From Trichococcus ilyis (GTDB taxonomy: Bacteria > Bacillota > Bacilli > Lactobacillales > Aerococcaceae): a stretch of 64,000 nt of DNA. Positions 35,019 to 43,098 of the stretch are shown here, in pieces. Below the pieces are notes generated by a model, which was not told the DNA's origin, searched no databases, and saw nothing but the letters and a program-made list of their open reading frames with translations. The position numbers and the translations under genes were made by a program. Within the stretch, counting starts at the first letter, position 1, and every line of letters begins with the position of its first letter. The stretch is from assembly GCF_900109135.1 (NCBI RefSeq), contig NZ_FNYT01000012.1, forward strand, positions 1-64,000. The letters are read 5' to 3'.

Positions 35019-36380
35019 TTGAAGGTTATTAAATTTGGCGGGAGTTCCCTTGCGAATGGGACTCAATTGAAAAAAGTGCTGCAGATTGTGAAAGATGACG
35101 CAGACAGAAGGATCGTCGTCGTCTCGGCTCCAGGCAAACGCAATGATTCGGATGAAAAAGTTACGGATCTTTTGATCAAGTTGGCCGATGAAGTGAAGAA
35201 CAAAGAGGATCACACAAAAACGTTGCAGACGATTTTGAAAAGATATCAAGATATCGTCGATGAATTGGAAATCGATCCGAGCGTGATGACGACCATTTCC
35301 AAAAATTATGATGAATTGATCCAGACAAAATTCTACAATGAATTGTATGCGCTGGACGCATATAAAGCCAGCGGCGAAAACAACAGCGCCATCCTGGTAG
35401 CCGCATTTTTCAACAAAGAGGGGATCCCAGCCAAATACGTCAACCCGAAGGATGCCGGGCTTCTCGTCACGGATAACCCGGGAAACGCGCGGGTATTGCC
35501 GGAATCGTTCAAGAATCTTTACGCATTGCGCGACTCGAAGGAAGTCATTGTGTTTCCGGGCTTCTTCGGCTATACGAAAGACGGACAGCTGCTGACGTTC
35601 TCAAGAGGGGGCTCGGACATTTCCGGAGCGATCGTCGCGAACGGCGTCAAAGCCAGCCTGTATGAAAACTTTACGGACGTGGATGCCATCTACGTGGCGA
35701 ATCCTAAGATGGTCAAGCATCCGAAAAAAATCAAGCAATTGACCTATCGTGAAATGCGTGAATTATCCTACAGCGGATTTTCGGTCTTCCATGATGAAGC
35801 TTTGCAGCCGGCTTTCAGCGCGGGCATCCCGGTAGTCGTCAAAAACACCAACAATCCATCCGCTCCCGGAACCAGCATCACGAGAACGAAGCCGGAAAAC
35901 AAGCAGATCGTTTCCGGTATCGCCAGCTCGACCGGTTTCATGAGCATCTATATCGGCAAATACTTGATGAACCGTGAAGTCGGTTTCGGCCGCAGAGTGC
36001 TGCAGATTTTCGAAGATTTCAACCTGAATTTCGAGCATATGCCATCCGGTATCGATGATTTGTCGATCATCCTGCGCGCCAATCAGATGACGATGCAGCA
36101 GGAACAAGAGCTGTTGTACCGTTTGAAGAACGAATTGGAAGCGGACGATGTCCAGGTCAAGGGCGGCATCTGCCTGTTGATGATCGTCGGCGAAGGCATG
36201 GTCAATTCGGTCGGGACAGTAGCGAAAGCCTGTACCGCGTTGGCTGAAGCTGACATCAACCTGGAAATGATCAACCAAGGTTCGTCGGAAGTCAGCATCA
36301 TGTTCGGGATCGACGAAAAGGACGAAGCCAGAGCAGTCAAAGTGCTGTATGATGCCTTCTTCCCGGCAAAAAAAGACTAG
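35019..36380 (+). CDS. Aspartate kinase
   Basis: The 453-residue enzyme phosphorylates aspartate for lysine, threonine and methionine synthesis. The KVIKFGGSSLANG start, the catalytic SRGGSDISGAI and FTDVDAIYVANP motifs, and two C-terminal ACT domains (about 300-450, with GxMVNSVGTVAKA and INQGSSEVSIMFG) are present. The start is probably TTG 35019 (LKVIKFGG), with GAGG 11 bases upstream; GTG 35010 overlaps the site. It is monofunctional. No lysine riboswitch or T-box was seen in the 200-base upstream region. Confidence 0.93.
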   Translation: MKVIKFGGSSLANGTQLKKVLQIVKDDADRRIVVVSAPGKRNDSDEKVTDLLIKLADEVKNKEDHTKTLQTILKRYQDIVDELEIDPSVMTTISKNYDELIQTKFYNELYALDAYKASGENNSAILVAAFFNKEGIPAKYVNPKDAGLLVTDNPGNARVLPESFKNLYALRDSKEVIVFPGFFGYTKDGQLLTFSRGGSDISGAIVANGVKASLYENFTDVDAIYVANPKMVKHPKKIKQLTYREMRELSYSGFSVFHDEALQPAFSAGIPVVVKNTNNPSAPGTSITRTKPENKQIVSGIASSTGFMSIYIGKYLMNREVGFGRRVLQIFEDFNLNFEHMPSGIDDLSIILRANQMTMQQEQELLYRLKNELEADDVQVKGGICLLMIVGEGMVNSVGTVAKACTALAEADINLEMINQGSSEVSIMFGIDEKDEARAVKVLYDAFFPAKKD

Positions 36381-36393
36381 ATCAGTATCGGAA

Positions 36394-36436
36394 CAGGCAG
36401 CGATGAAAATGACTTCATCGCTGCCTGTTTTTTTGT
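36394..36436 (+). terminator. Terminator of the aspartate kinase gene
   Basis: AACAGGCAGCGATGAA and TTCATCGCTGCCTGTT form a long perfect stem around AATGAC, followed by TTTTTTG. Confidence 0.9.
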
Positions 36437-36478
36437 TCCCGATGATCAGATTTGCCAAATCGGATCAGCCGAAAAAGG

Positions 36479-36620
36479 AGAGCGGGACAGAACGCGTTTA
36501 GCTCCGGACCACTGGAGCGAACAAGCGCAGAATGGCTGCAGGCCATTCGAGCATTGTTCGTGAAGTGGAGCCAGGGGTTGCGTTCTGTCCCGCGTTTACG
36601 CACACTATGTTCGGATGCAC
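36479..36620 (+). repeat. Dispersed ~145-bp repeat, copy 4
   Basis: It differs from copy 3 at only a few positions (for example GGGGTTGCG for GGGGCTGCG). The two copies are about 2.3 kb apart in the same orientation and could recombine to delete the DUF4828 and aspartokinase genes between them. Confidence 0.93.
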
Positions 36621-36621
36621 A

Positions 36622-36655
36622 AAGAGACTGGGAGTTTAGTCCCAGCCTCCTTTTT
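36622..36655. terminator. Terminator abutting repeat copy 4
   Basis: It has the same GAGACTGGGA / TCCCAGCCTC hairpin as after copy 3, followed by CTTTTTCTG. It faces the end of the P-type ATPase gene. Confidence 0.8.
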
Positions 36656-36676
36656 CTGTTGCGGATTTCAGATTGT

Positions 36677-38620
36677 TTACTTCTCTTGCGCCAGTCTGGT
36701 GCTCGTTGTCGTCCCCGCCGAAGTTGCGGAACCCTTGAAGTGGTGGGTAGGGATCTTTGCCAGAAGCCGCAGACTGTTCAGGATGACCAGAATCGTGCTG
36801 CCTTCATGCCCGACCACACCAAGCGGAAGGTTGATGAGCTGGAACAGATTGGACAGGATGAGGATGAGGATGACGCTGATCGAAAAAATGATGTTCTGCA
36901 TCGTAATTTTTTTCAGTTTCTTCGACAAACCGTAACAATATTCCAACTTGTCCAGTTCGCTCTTCATCAGTACCACATCCGCCGTTTCCATGGCGATGTC
37001 CGTTCCTTCACCCATAGCGATGCCGATGTCGGCGTTTGCCAGAGCAGGGGCGTCATTCACGCCGTCTCCGACCATGCCGACCAATTTGTATTTGGCCTGC
37101 AGGTCTTTCAGGATGGTGGTTTTGTCTTCGGGAAGGCAATTCGCGCGGATTTCGTCCACACCCAATTGCTTGCCGATGGTCTGACCGGTTGCTTCATTGT
37201 CGCCGGTGATCATGATCGTGTGGACGCCATTGGCCTTGAAAAATGCGATCATGTCTTTGGCTTCTGATTTAGGTGTGTCCAATAAAGCATAATAGGCCAC
37301 GACTTTGTCATCTTGGGAAACGTAAATGACCGTCTTGCCTTCGTTCTGGAGCGCGAGAGCTTCTTTTACTAGCGCCGAATCGTTATGCTCTTCGCTTACG
37401 ACAAAAGTTTTTTTGCCGATTTTCCATTGGCTTCCGAATGCTTCACCGGCCAATCCGAATCCGGTAAGATCCTGGATCGAATCCATCTGGGACTTCACAT
37501 AGTCTTTCGTTTCGAGATGCTGGATCAGAGCCGAGGCGATCGGATGGGTCGAGGAATGTTCCAAAGCATAGATGACGGACATGATGTGTTTTTCATCCGT
37601 GCCCGCAAGGTAACTGGATTCCGTCACTTTCGGTTTGCCTTCTGTCAGTGTGCCTGTTTTGTCGAAAGCGATGCAGTCCATCGCGGAGAAGTTCTCGATC
37701 GGGATCCCGCCTTTGAACAGGATACCATGCTTGGCTGCGTTGGAAATGGCGGAAAGGACTGCCGGAGTGGCCGACGCCACCAATGCGCAAGGGGAAGCGA
37801 CAGTCAGAAGCACCATGCCGCGGTAAAACGATTCATTCCAGCCCCAATCCAGGATGAAATAGAAGACGGCGATCATGACCGGCACGAAAATCAGGACGAT
37901 TTTGACATAGGTGTTTTCGATGCGGTTGATGAAGCTTGCCGTCTTCGAAGGGGTCTTTTGCGCTTCTTCGACCATGCGGATGATTTTGGCGAACAGGGTA
38001 TCCTTCGATTCTTTCGTGACCGTCATCGTCAACGCTTCGCTCAAGTTGATTGTGCTGCCGAAGATCTCGTCGCCGACCAGCTTTTCGACTGGAACGGATT
38101 CGCCGGAAATGGCTGCCTCATCGATCATGCCTTGGCCGGATTTGATCGTGCCGTCGATCGGGATGCTGGCGCCTTTAGGGACCAATAAAGTATCGCCGAC
38201 CTTAAGCTCTTTGACGGCAACGTCCTCGATTGAGCCGTCCGGGTTGATGCGTTTTGCGATTTCAGGGACAATGTCCATCAAGGCTGTGATTGCTTGGGTG
38301 CTTTTATCGGTCGCGTATTCCTCCAACGATCCGGACAGCGAGAAGATGAAAATGAGCAGCGCGCCTTCCATCCAGTAGCCGATCAGCGAGGCGCCGACTG
38401 CGGCAAGCACCATCAGTATGTCAACGTTCAGATGTTTATTCTCAACTGTATCGATGAAGCCTTCTTTTGCTTGTTTATAGCCGCCTATGAAGAAAGATAG
38501 GACGAAAATGATGGCTGCAGCTGTATCAAGGTTTTGCCATTGCAACACAATGCCAAGAATGATGAGAATGCCGCTGATCATGGTTGCGATCATCGCTTTA
38601 TTCTTGAATAGGTCTTTCAT
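36677..38620 (-). CDS. P1B-4-type heavy-metal (iron/cobalt/zinc) efflux ATPase
   Basis: The 647-residue P-type ATPase has the phosphorylation site DKTGT (Asp320), SGES in the actuator domain (172-175) and TGDNEAT plus GDGVNDAPAL in the nucleotide and P domains. The membrane metal motif is SPCAL (276-280) instead of CPC, with HEGST (605-609) in the last helices and no N-terminal metal-binding domain. This set defines the P1B-4 branch, such as PfeT and FrvA iron exporters or CoaT. PerR-like boxes upstream support iron efflux. It is transcribed alone. Confidence 0.9.
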   Translation of the reverse strand: MKDLFKNKAMIATMISGILIILGIVLQWQNLDTAAAIIFVLSFFIGGYKQAKEGFIDTVENKHLNVDILMVLAAVGASLIGYWMEGALLIFIFSLSGSLEEYATDKSTQAITALMDIVPEIAKRINPDGSIEDVAVKELKVGDTLLVPKGASIPIDGTIKSGQGMIDEAAISGESVPVEKLVGDEIFGSTINLSEALTMTVTKESKDTLFAKIIRMVEEAQKTPSKTASFINRIENTYVKIVLIFVPVMIAVFYFILDWGWNESFYRGMVLLTVASPCALVASATPAVLSAISNAAKHGILFKGGIPIENFSAMDCIAFDKTGTLTEGKPKVTESSYLAGTDEKHIMSVIYALEHSSTHPIASALIQHLETKDYVKSQMDSIQDLTGFGLAGEAFGSQWKIGKKTFVVSEEHNDSALVKEALALQNEGKTVIYVSQDDKVVAYYALLDTPKSEAKDMIAFFKANGVHTIMITGDNEATGQTIGKQLGVDEIRANCLPEDKTTILKDLQAKYKLVGMVGDGVNDAPALANADIGIAMGEGTDIAMETADVVLMKSELDKLEYCYGLSKKLKKITMQNIIFSISVILILILSNLFQLINLPLGVVGHEGSTILVILNSLRLLAKIPTHHFKGSATSAGTTTSTRLAQEK

Positions 38621-38673
38621 TATTTGACACTCCTTCCTTTTATGTCTTCATGATAGCATCAAAAACATCCAGA

Positions 38674-38688
38674 TTATAATTATTACAA
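38674..38688. promoter_or_regulatory. PerR-like box upstream of the metal ATPase
   Basis: TTATAATTATTACAA differs from the PerR consensus TTATAATNATTATAA at one base and lies 54 bases upstream of the ATPase start, in promoter range. A looser Fur-like inverted repeat (TGAATTTCATTCTCA) lies just beyond at 38699. Confidence 0.6.
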
Positions 38689-38796
38689 TCAAACAGAAAT
38701 GAATTTCATTCTCATTGTCCATAAAACAGACACAAATGGGAGGGCGGAAAAATTGCACACAGCAATAAATCCGGAAGTATCCGATAATTTTCCAGT

Positions 38797-38811
38797 TTAT
38801 AATTATTATCA
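38797..38811. promoter_or_regulatory. Second PerR/Fur-like box
   Basis: TTATAATTATTATCA is one base off the PerR box and one base off the Fur 7-1-7 box TGATAATNATTATCA. It is about 180 bases from the ATPase start and lies between the ATPase and the uppP terminator. Confidence 0.5.
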
Positions 38812-38842
38812 AAAGAGAGTCTGGATGGGAAGAAAGGCAAAC

Positions 38843-38869
38843 AGAAAAGGCCACCCTAAGAGGATGGCC
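38843..38869 (-). terminator. Terminator of uppP
   Basis: On the minus strand GGCCATCCT and AGGGTGGCC pair around CTT, followed by TTTTCTGTTT. It lies just after the uppP stop. Confidence 0.75.
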
Positions 38870-38879
38870 GAACTGGTTT

Positions 38880-39701
38880 TCAGACAAACAGGAAGTAGAG
38901 CAGAACGATCGCCCCGAGCGCGATCCTGTACCAGCCGAATGCCTTGAAGTCATTGCGTTTCAGGTAGCCGATCAAAAACTTGATGGCGATGATCGAAACG
39001 AGGAAAGCCGTGAGCATGCCCGACAAGAGCACAGCGAATTCGAGCCCGGTGAAATTGAACCCGAATTTGATGATCTTCAGGAAACTGATCCCGAACATGA
39101 TCGGGATGCTCATGAAGAAAGAAAACTCCGTCGCGATAAAGCGGGAAGTGCCCAACACGATGCTCCCGAGGATCGAAGAGCCGGAGCGCGAGGTTCCCGG
39201 AATGATCGACAGCGCTTGGAACAAACCGATCTGGAAGGCTTTCATATACGTCAATTCGCTGAAATCGGTGATGCTGGGTTCGCGATCCTTGTGTCTGTTC
39301 TCGATGACAATGAACAAAATCCCGTAGACGATCAGCGCCAATGCCACAACCGTCGCGTTCAGCAGATTTTCATCTGCCCAATCGTTCAAAGGCAAGCCGA
39401 TTACACCTGCCGGGATGCAACCGATGACCACTTTTTTCCAGATATCCCAAGTCTGGGCTTTTTCCGTCTTTGTTTTGTTTGGTGAGAAGGGGTTCAATTT
39501 GTGAAAATAAATGACGACCACAGCCAGGATGGCCCCCAACTGGATCACATAGAAGAACATCTCTTTGAAGGCCTGCGAAAGGTTCAACTGGATGAATTCT
39601 TCGACGAGGATCATGTGGCCCGTGCTGCTGATGGGCAGCCATTCAGTGACACCCTCAACGATGCCGAGGATGATTGCTTTCAGTATTTCCATAAATGCCA
39701 T
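38880..39701 (-). CDS. uppP: Undecaprenyl-diphosphatase
   Basis: The 273-residue membrane enzyme recycles undecaprenyl diphosphate to the monophosphate carrier for cell-wall synthesis, and high dose gives bacitracin resistance. The BacA signatures [17 protein letters not shown] (15-31, catalytic Glu and His) and [10 protein letters not shown] (about 168-177, Arg) are complete. About eight helices are predicted. It is a single gene. Confidence 0.95.
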   Translation of the reverse strand: MAFMEILKAIILGIVEGVTEWLPISSTGHMILVEEFIQLNLSQAFKEMFFYVIQLGAILAVVVIYFHKLNPFSPNKTKTEKAQTWDIWKKVVIGCIPAGVIGLPLNDWADENLLNATVVALALIVYGILFIVIENRHKDREPSITDFSELTYMKAFQIGLFQALSIIPGTSRSGSSILGSIVLGTSRFIATEFSFFMSIPIMFGISFLKIIKFGFNFTGLEFAVLLSGMLTAFLVSIIAIKFLIGYLKRNDFKAFGWYRIALGAIVLLYFLFV

Positions 39702-39919
39702 AGATTATCCTTTCCGATACATGATTTTTTGATGCTCCATCATCTAGTATAACGAAATGAAAAAGATTAGCCAACCATTTTCAAGGATTCATCCGAAAAC
39801 GCGGACGCGCTTTCGGATGTAAGCGTTGCTAAAAAAATTCACAATAACCGGCCGTTTGTGTTAGAATAAGATGTACCGATTTTCACATAAGATCATTTAA
39901 ATAAGGAAGAGGCGATAGC

Positions 39920-40429
39920 ATGTTTGGCTTTTTTAAGAAGGACGACAAGAAGGGAAAACTGCCGGTTGAGAAGGAAATCCTGTATTCACCTGCCAACGGT
40001 ACAGTAGTGCCTATTTCGGATGTTGCGGATCCGGTGTTTTCCCAAAAAATGATGGGTGACGGATTTGCGGTCATCCCTACAGACGGAGACATCCACTCTC
40101 CAGCGAAAGGAAAAGTTTTGAGCGTATTCCCTACAAAACATGCGGTAGGCATCTTGTTGGACAGCGGGCTCGAGCTTTTGTTGCATATGGGATTGGATAC
40201 GGTCGAATTGAATGGCAAGCCGTTCGAAGTCTTCGTGAAGGAAGGGCAATCTTTGACTGCCGATACGCTGATTGCCAAGGTGGATCTTGCGCAACTTCAG
40301 GAAGCCGGTAAAGATTCCGCGATGGTTGTCGTGATCACAAATATGGACAAAGTCAAGAACTTCAGTCTGGATGTGACCGGCGACGCCGCCGCAAAAGCAG
40401 AAATCGGTAGCGTCTTGCCGAAGGAATAA
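39920..40429 (+). CDS. crr: Glucose-type PTS EIIA protein
   Basis: The 169-residue stand-alone EIIA domain of the glucose superfamily has two active-site histidines: His74 in TKHAVGI, and phospho-accepting His89 in LLLHMGLDTVELNG. The short basic N-terminus (FGFFKKDDKKGK) may act as a membrane-touching tail. It would pass phosphate from HPr to EIIBC permeases that lack their own EIIA. A strong terminator follows; the gene is monocistronic. Confidence 0.92.
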   Translation: MFGFFKKDDKKGKLPVEKEILYSPANGTVVPISDVADPVFSQKMMGDGFAVIPTDGDIHSPAKGKVLSVFPTKHAVGILLDSGLELLLHMGLDTVELNGKPFEVFVKEGQSLTADTLIAKVDLAQLQEAGKDSAMVVVITNMDKVKNFSLDVTGDAAAKAEIGSVLPKE

Positions 40430-40441
40430 TGGAATCCAGCC

Positions 40442-40481
40442 AAAAAAAGCTTCATCCGGACATCCGGATGAAGCTTTTTTT
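40442..40481. terminator. Terminator of the EIIA gene
   Basis: AAAAAAAGCTTCATCCGGA and TCCGGATGAAGCTTTTTTT form a perfect 19-bp stem around CA. It is symmetric, so it also serves the converging flavin reductase gene. Confidence 0.92.
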
Positions 40482-40541
40482 GGCGATATGGAGAAGGCGC
40501 GTGCTTACCGGCGAGGCACCTCGTTGCCGGAATCCGGCTTG

Positions 40542-41159
40542 CTAAGGACGCTCCACCGAAAAAATTTCCCCGAGCTTCGTGTATTCGTTGCCGGCCAGCC
40601 TTGCGACCGGCTGCAACTTGTCGGCCAAAACATACTGCTTTTCCGGGTCGAAGACTGCCTCATCGAAATGGAAATCTTCTACGCGCAGAATGAACAGATC
40701 GGTCAGCACTGCACCTTCCGCATCTGCGATCGGCACGTATTGATGCACGGAGGTTTCCATCCGGATCTTCGCTTCTCTGATGGCAGGCACAGTGACGCTG
40801 CGGCTGGCGGTCAAGGTCAATTCTGTCAGCTCGATTTCGCTCTCCGTGTCCGGAAGCTGTGCAGCCGTCCGGTTCATCTCCTCGACCAATTCTTCGCTGA
40901 CGATATGGACGACAGCTTGTTTGTTGGCCAGCAGGTTTTTGGCGGAATCCTTCATTTTGCCGCCGTTCCGCAGGATAGCTACGCTGATGAGCGGCAGTAC
41001 GTTCGAAGCGACACTGAAAAAGCTGAAAGGCGCCGCGTTGACGACTTGCGTTTCCGGGTTTTCGGTAGTGATCCAGGCGATCGGACGGGGAATGATGCTG
41101 CCTGTCAAAAATTTGTACATCTGTTTTGTGCTGATGTCGTTGGAGCTGAAATGCTGCAT
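40542..41159 (-). CDS. Flavin reductase-like FMN-binding protein
   Basis: The 205-residue protein has the split-barrel FMN-binding fold of the flavin reductase family. The N-terminal YKFLTGSIIPRPIAWITT strand (17-34) and the NAAPFSFFSVAS motif (41-52) bind the cofactor. Members often act with nitroreductases or ring-cleaving dioxygenases. A VOC dioxygenase remnant lies five bases upstream on the same strand, so this gene was probably the second of a quinone/aromatic detoxification pair. Confidence 0.85.
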   Translation of the reverse strand: MQHFSSNDISTKQMYKFLTGSIIPRPIAWITTENPETQVVNAAPFSFFSVASNVLPLISVAILRNGGKMKDSAKNLLANKQAVVHIVSEELVEEMNRTAAQLPDTESEIELTELTLTASRSVTVPAIREAKIRMETSVHQYVPIADAEGAVLTDLFILRVEDFHFDEAVFDPEKQYVLADKLQPVARLAGNEYTKLGEIFSVERP

Positions 41160-41163
41160 AAGG

Positions 41164-41335
41164 TCACTTCTTTCTGTTCAGGATAGTGGATTCGATGGCT
41201 TCCTGTTTTGGTTCCAGAAAATCAGGCAGGGCAAATGTTTCCCCGTAGTTGCAGTCCCAAAACAGCGCGATAAAATTGTTTGTTGCGTTCCGCATCTTTG
41301 GTGATGGCGATGAGATGATGAAAACCCGTGATCAT
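41164..41335 (-). pseudogene. Remnant of a VOC ring-cleaving dioxygenase (MhqO-like)
   Basis: After GGAGG the frame reads MITGFHHLIAITKDAERNKQ and on to FYRAVLGL, the N-terminus of MhqO-type glyoxalase/dioxygenases. After about 37 codons it hits a stop. In a shifted frame the last part reads GETFALPDFLEPKQEAIEST, the typical C-terminus of the same family. The roughly 250 residues between are deleted. The gene cannot make an active enzyme. Confidence 0.8.
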
Positions 41336-41470
41336 GATAAACTAAGCCTCCGTTCAAATAGTCCATAAGCCGAGTATACAGGAGAGTGCCCAGGCGCGGG
41401 TACTATTCTGCTCAAAACGCTGACCGGACGGTTGAATGGCTGAGCATCGGAGCCCCTCCGATCGAGGAAA

Positions 41471-41506
41471 AACCAAAAACCCCCTCGTTCAGCAGAACGG
41501 GAGGGA
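41471..41506 (-). terminator. Terminator of the 6-phosphogluconolactonase gene
   Basis: On the minus strand CCCTCCCGTT pairs with AACGAGGGGG around CTGCTG, followed by TTTTTGGTTTTT. It sits 14 bases after the stop codon. Confidence 0.8.
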
Positions 41507-41519
41507 GTATGCAGCTATT

Positions 41520-42551
41520 CTAGTAGAATACGCAAACGCACTCTGGCGCGTAGACGTCTTTTTGCACTAATGTCAATTTTCCGGTCGTTGCATCGCGTTC
41601 GAACAAGGTTAGGTTATCGGAATCCTGATGCGCAACAATCACGAATTGCCCGCTCGGATCCAGGTTGAAGTCGCGCGGGGTGTTTCCTTCGGTCGGCACA
41701 TATTCGACCAATGACAAGGTTTCGCCATCTTCAGAGACCGCATAGACGACCAACGAATCGTGACCGCGGTTCGAAGCGTAAACGAATTTGCCGTCCGCAG
41801 AAATACGGATAGCTGCGCCGCCGTTGAAGCCGGTATGCTCTGCAGGGATGGTCGTGATGACCTGCAACAACGAGAAGGTGCCTGTTGCCGCTTCGTAAGC
41901 CAACACCTCAACGTCGCTGCTCAATTCGCCGAACAAGTATGCAACTTTGCCGTTCGGATGGAAAACCAAATGGCGCGGACCGGTTCCGGGTGTCGCTTTG
42001 TAACGGGCTGCTTCCGTCAGTTTGCCTTCGTCGGAAACCGTATAGGTATAAACTTCGTCGGTGCCCAGATCGCAAGCCAACAGGAATTTTTTGTCGGGAG
42101 AAAGCGCGCTGTAGTGTACGTGCGGGATGGTTTGGTTCTCATGGATGCTGGAACCTTCATGCTGGGCACGGTCGCTCATCGTGAATGAGCCGTCCGCGTT
42201 CTCTTTGTAGACAGTCAAGTATCCGCCGTGGTAATTGGCTGTGAAGATCAATTTTTTATCTTCGTCGTAATGGATATAGCAAGGCGCAGAGCCTTCAGCA
42301 GAAATTTCGGCCACCTTGTCATAGGTTCCGTTTTCATTTTTCTTGAAAGAAGTGATTCCGCCGCCTTCATCCGTTTTCGAAATGCTGTAGAGTGTGCCTT
42401 TATCAGCGGATAAATCCAGATAGGTAGGGCTGTCCACTTCCGCAATCAGGCGATAATCCCGCAATTCTTTTTTATCGGTGTCCAAAATGATCTGATGAAC
42501 CCCTTTACTTTCTCTTTTCGTGTAAGAGCCAAGATACAAAACTTGTTCCAT
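41520..42551 (-). CDS. pgl: 6-phosphogluconolactonase, seven-bladed lactonase family
   Basis: The 343-residue beta-propeller protein is of the YbhE/Pgl type, which opens 6-phosphogluconolactone in the pentose phosphate pathway. The repeated blades carry HVHYSALSPDKKFLLACDLG, GTGPRHLVFHPNGK and GNTPRDFNLDPSGQF, the conserved family segments with candidate catalytic His, Arg and Asp. No signal peptide is seen. It is a single gene with its own terminator; GGAGG precedes the ATG. Confidence 0.9.
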   Translation of the reverse strand: MEQVLYLGSYTKRESKGVHQIILDTDKKELRDYRLIAEVDSPTYLDLSADKGTLYSISKTDEGGGITSFKKNENGTYDKVAEISAEGSAPCYIHYDEDKKLIFTANYHGGYLTVYKENADGSFTMSDRAQHEGSSIHENQTIPHVHYSALSPDKKFLLACDLGTDEVYTYTVSDEGKLTEAARYKATPGTGPRHLVFHPNGKVAYLFGELSSDVEVLAYEAATGTFSLLQVITTIPAEHTGFNGGAAIRISADGKFVYASNRGHDSLVVYAVSEDGETLSLVEYVPTEGNTPRDFNLDPSGQFVIVAHQDSDNLTLFERDATTGKLTLVQKDVYAPECVCVFY

Positions 42552-42727
42552 CCAAAGACCTCCTAAAATATTATGATAATTCCATTATAACAAATGCTTT
42601 TCACAATTACAGGAAAAACAGCTTGCGAGGCAAATAAAGTTGCAAACCTTGTCATAATCAATGGTCTGCCAAAAAAACTATGATAGAATAGAGATTGTAA
42701 AAAGTGTTTGAAAAAGGGGATATGATA

Positions 42728-43087
42728 ATGCAAAGCAGAGTAATCCAAATTGGAGAAAAAGCAATTGATATAAAAGAACCGATGATCATCCTGTTCGATG
42801 AGAGCGCAACGGAACCCTTGCAGCTAGTCTCCGTCATCCACCGTTTTGTGGAGCCGCGGGAATGGTTCGACTTGGAGAATGGGGACCGGATATTGTTTGA
42901 TGAGCAAGAGTACCGCATTTCCTACATCGGTACCCATGTTCTGAATAATCTGCAGGCGCTGGGCCACACGACGATGATCTTCAAAAATTGGGATGAGGAA
43001 CGCTTGGAAACGAGCATCTATTTGACGCCTCACATTTTGCCGACCATCACGGATGGCACCACCATAACCTATAGGAAGAAAGATTGA
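42728..43087 (+). CDS. Glucitol/sorbitol-type PTS EIIA protein (orphan)
   Basis: The 119-residue beta-rich protein resembles PTS EIIA of the glucitol family: a conserved VIHRF with likely phospho-His38, then GDRILFDEQEYRI and LQALGHTTMIF. No glucitol permease or dehydrogenase is near, so it may be a regulatory or orphan EIIA. The start is the ATG at 42728, eight bases after GGGG. It is followed at once by an AI-2E-family gene (12 bases), with sppA and RDD genes further on. Confidence 0.78.
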   Translation: MQSRVIQIGEKAIDIKEPMIILFDESATEPLQLVSVIHRFVEPREWFDLENGDRILFDEQEYRISYIGTHVLNNLQALGHTTMIFKNWDEERLETSIYLTPHILPTITDGTTITYRKKD

Positions 43088-43098
43088 AGGTGAGTCAG

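Noticed and set aside
41178-41366. A 62-codon minus-strand frame in the dioxygenase remnant
   Set aside because: It is in the wrong frame for either readable end of the dioxygenase and has no similarity of its own.
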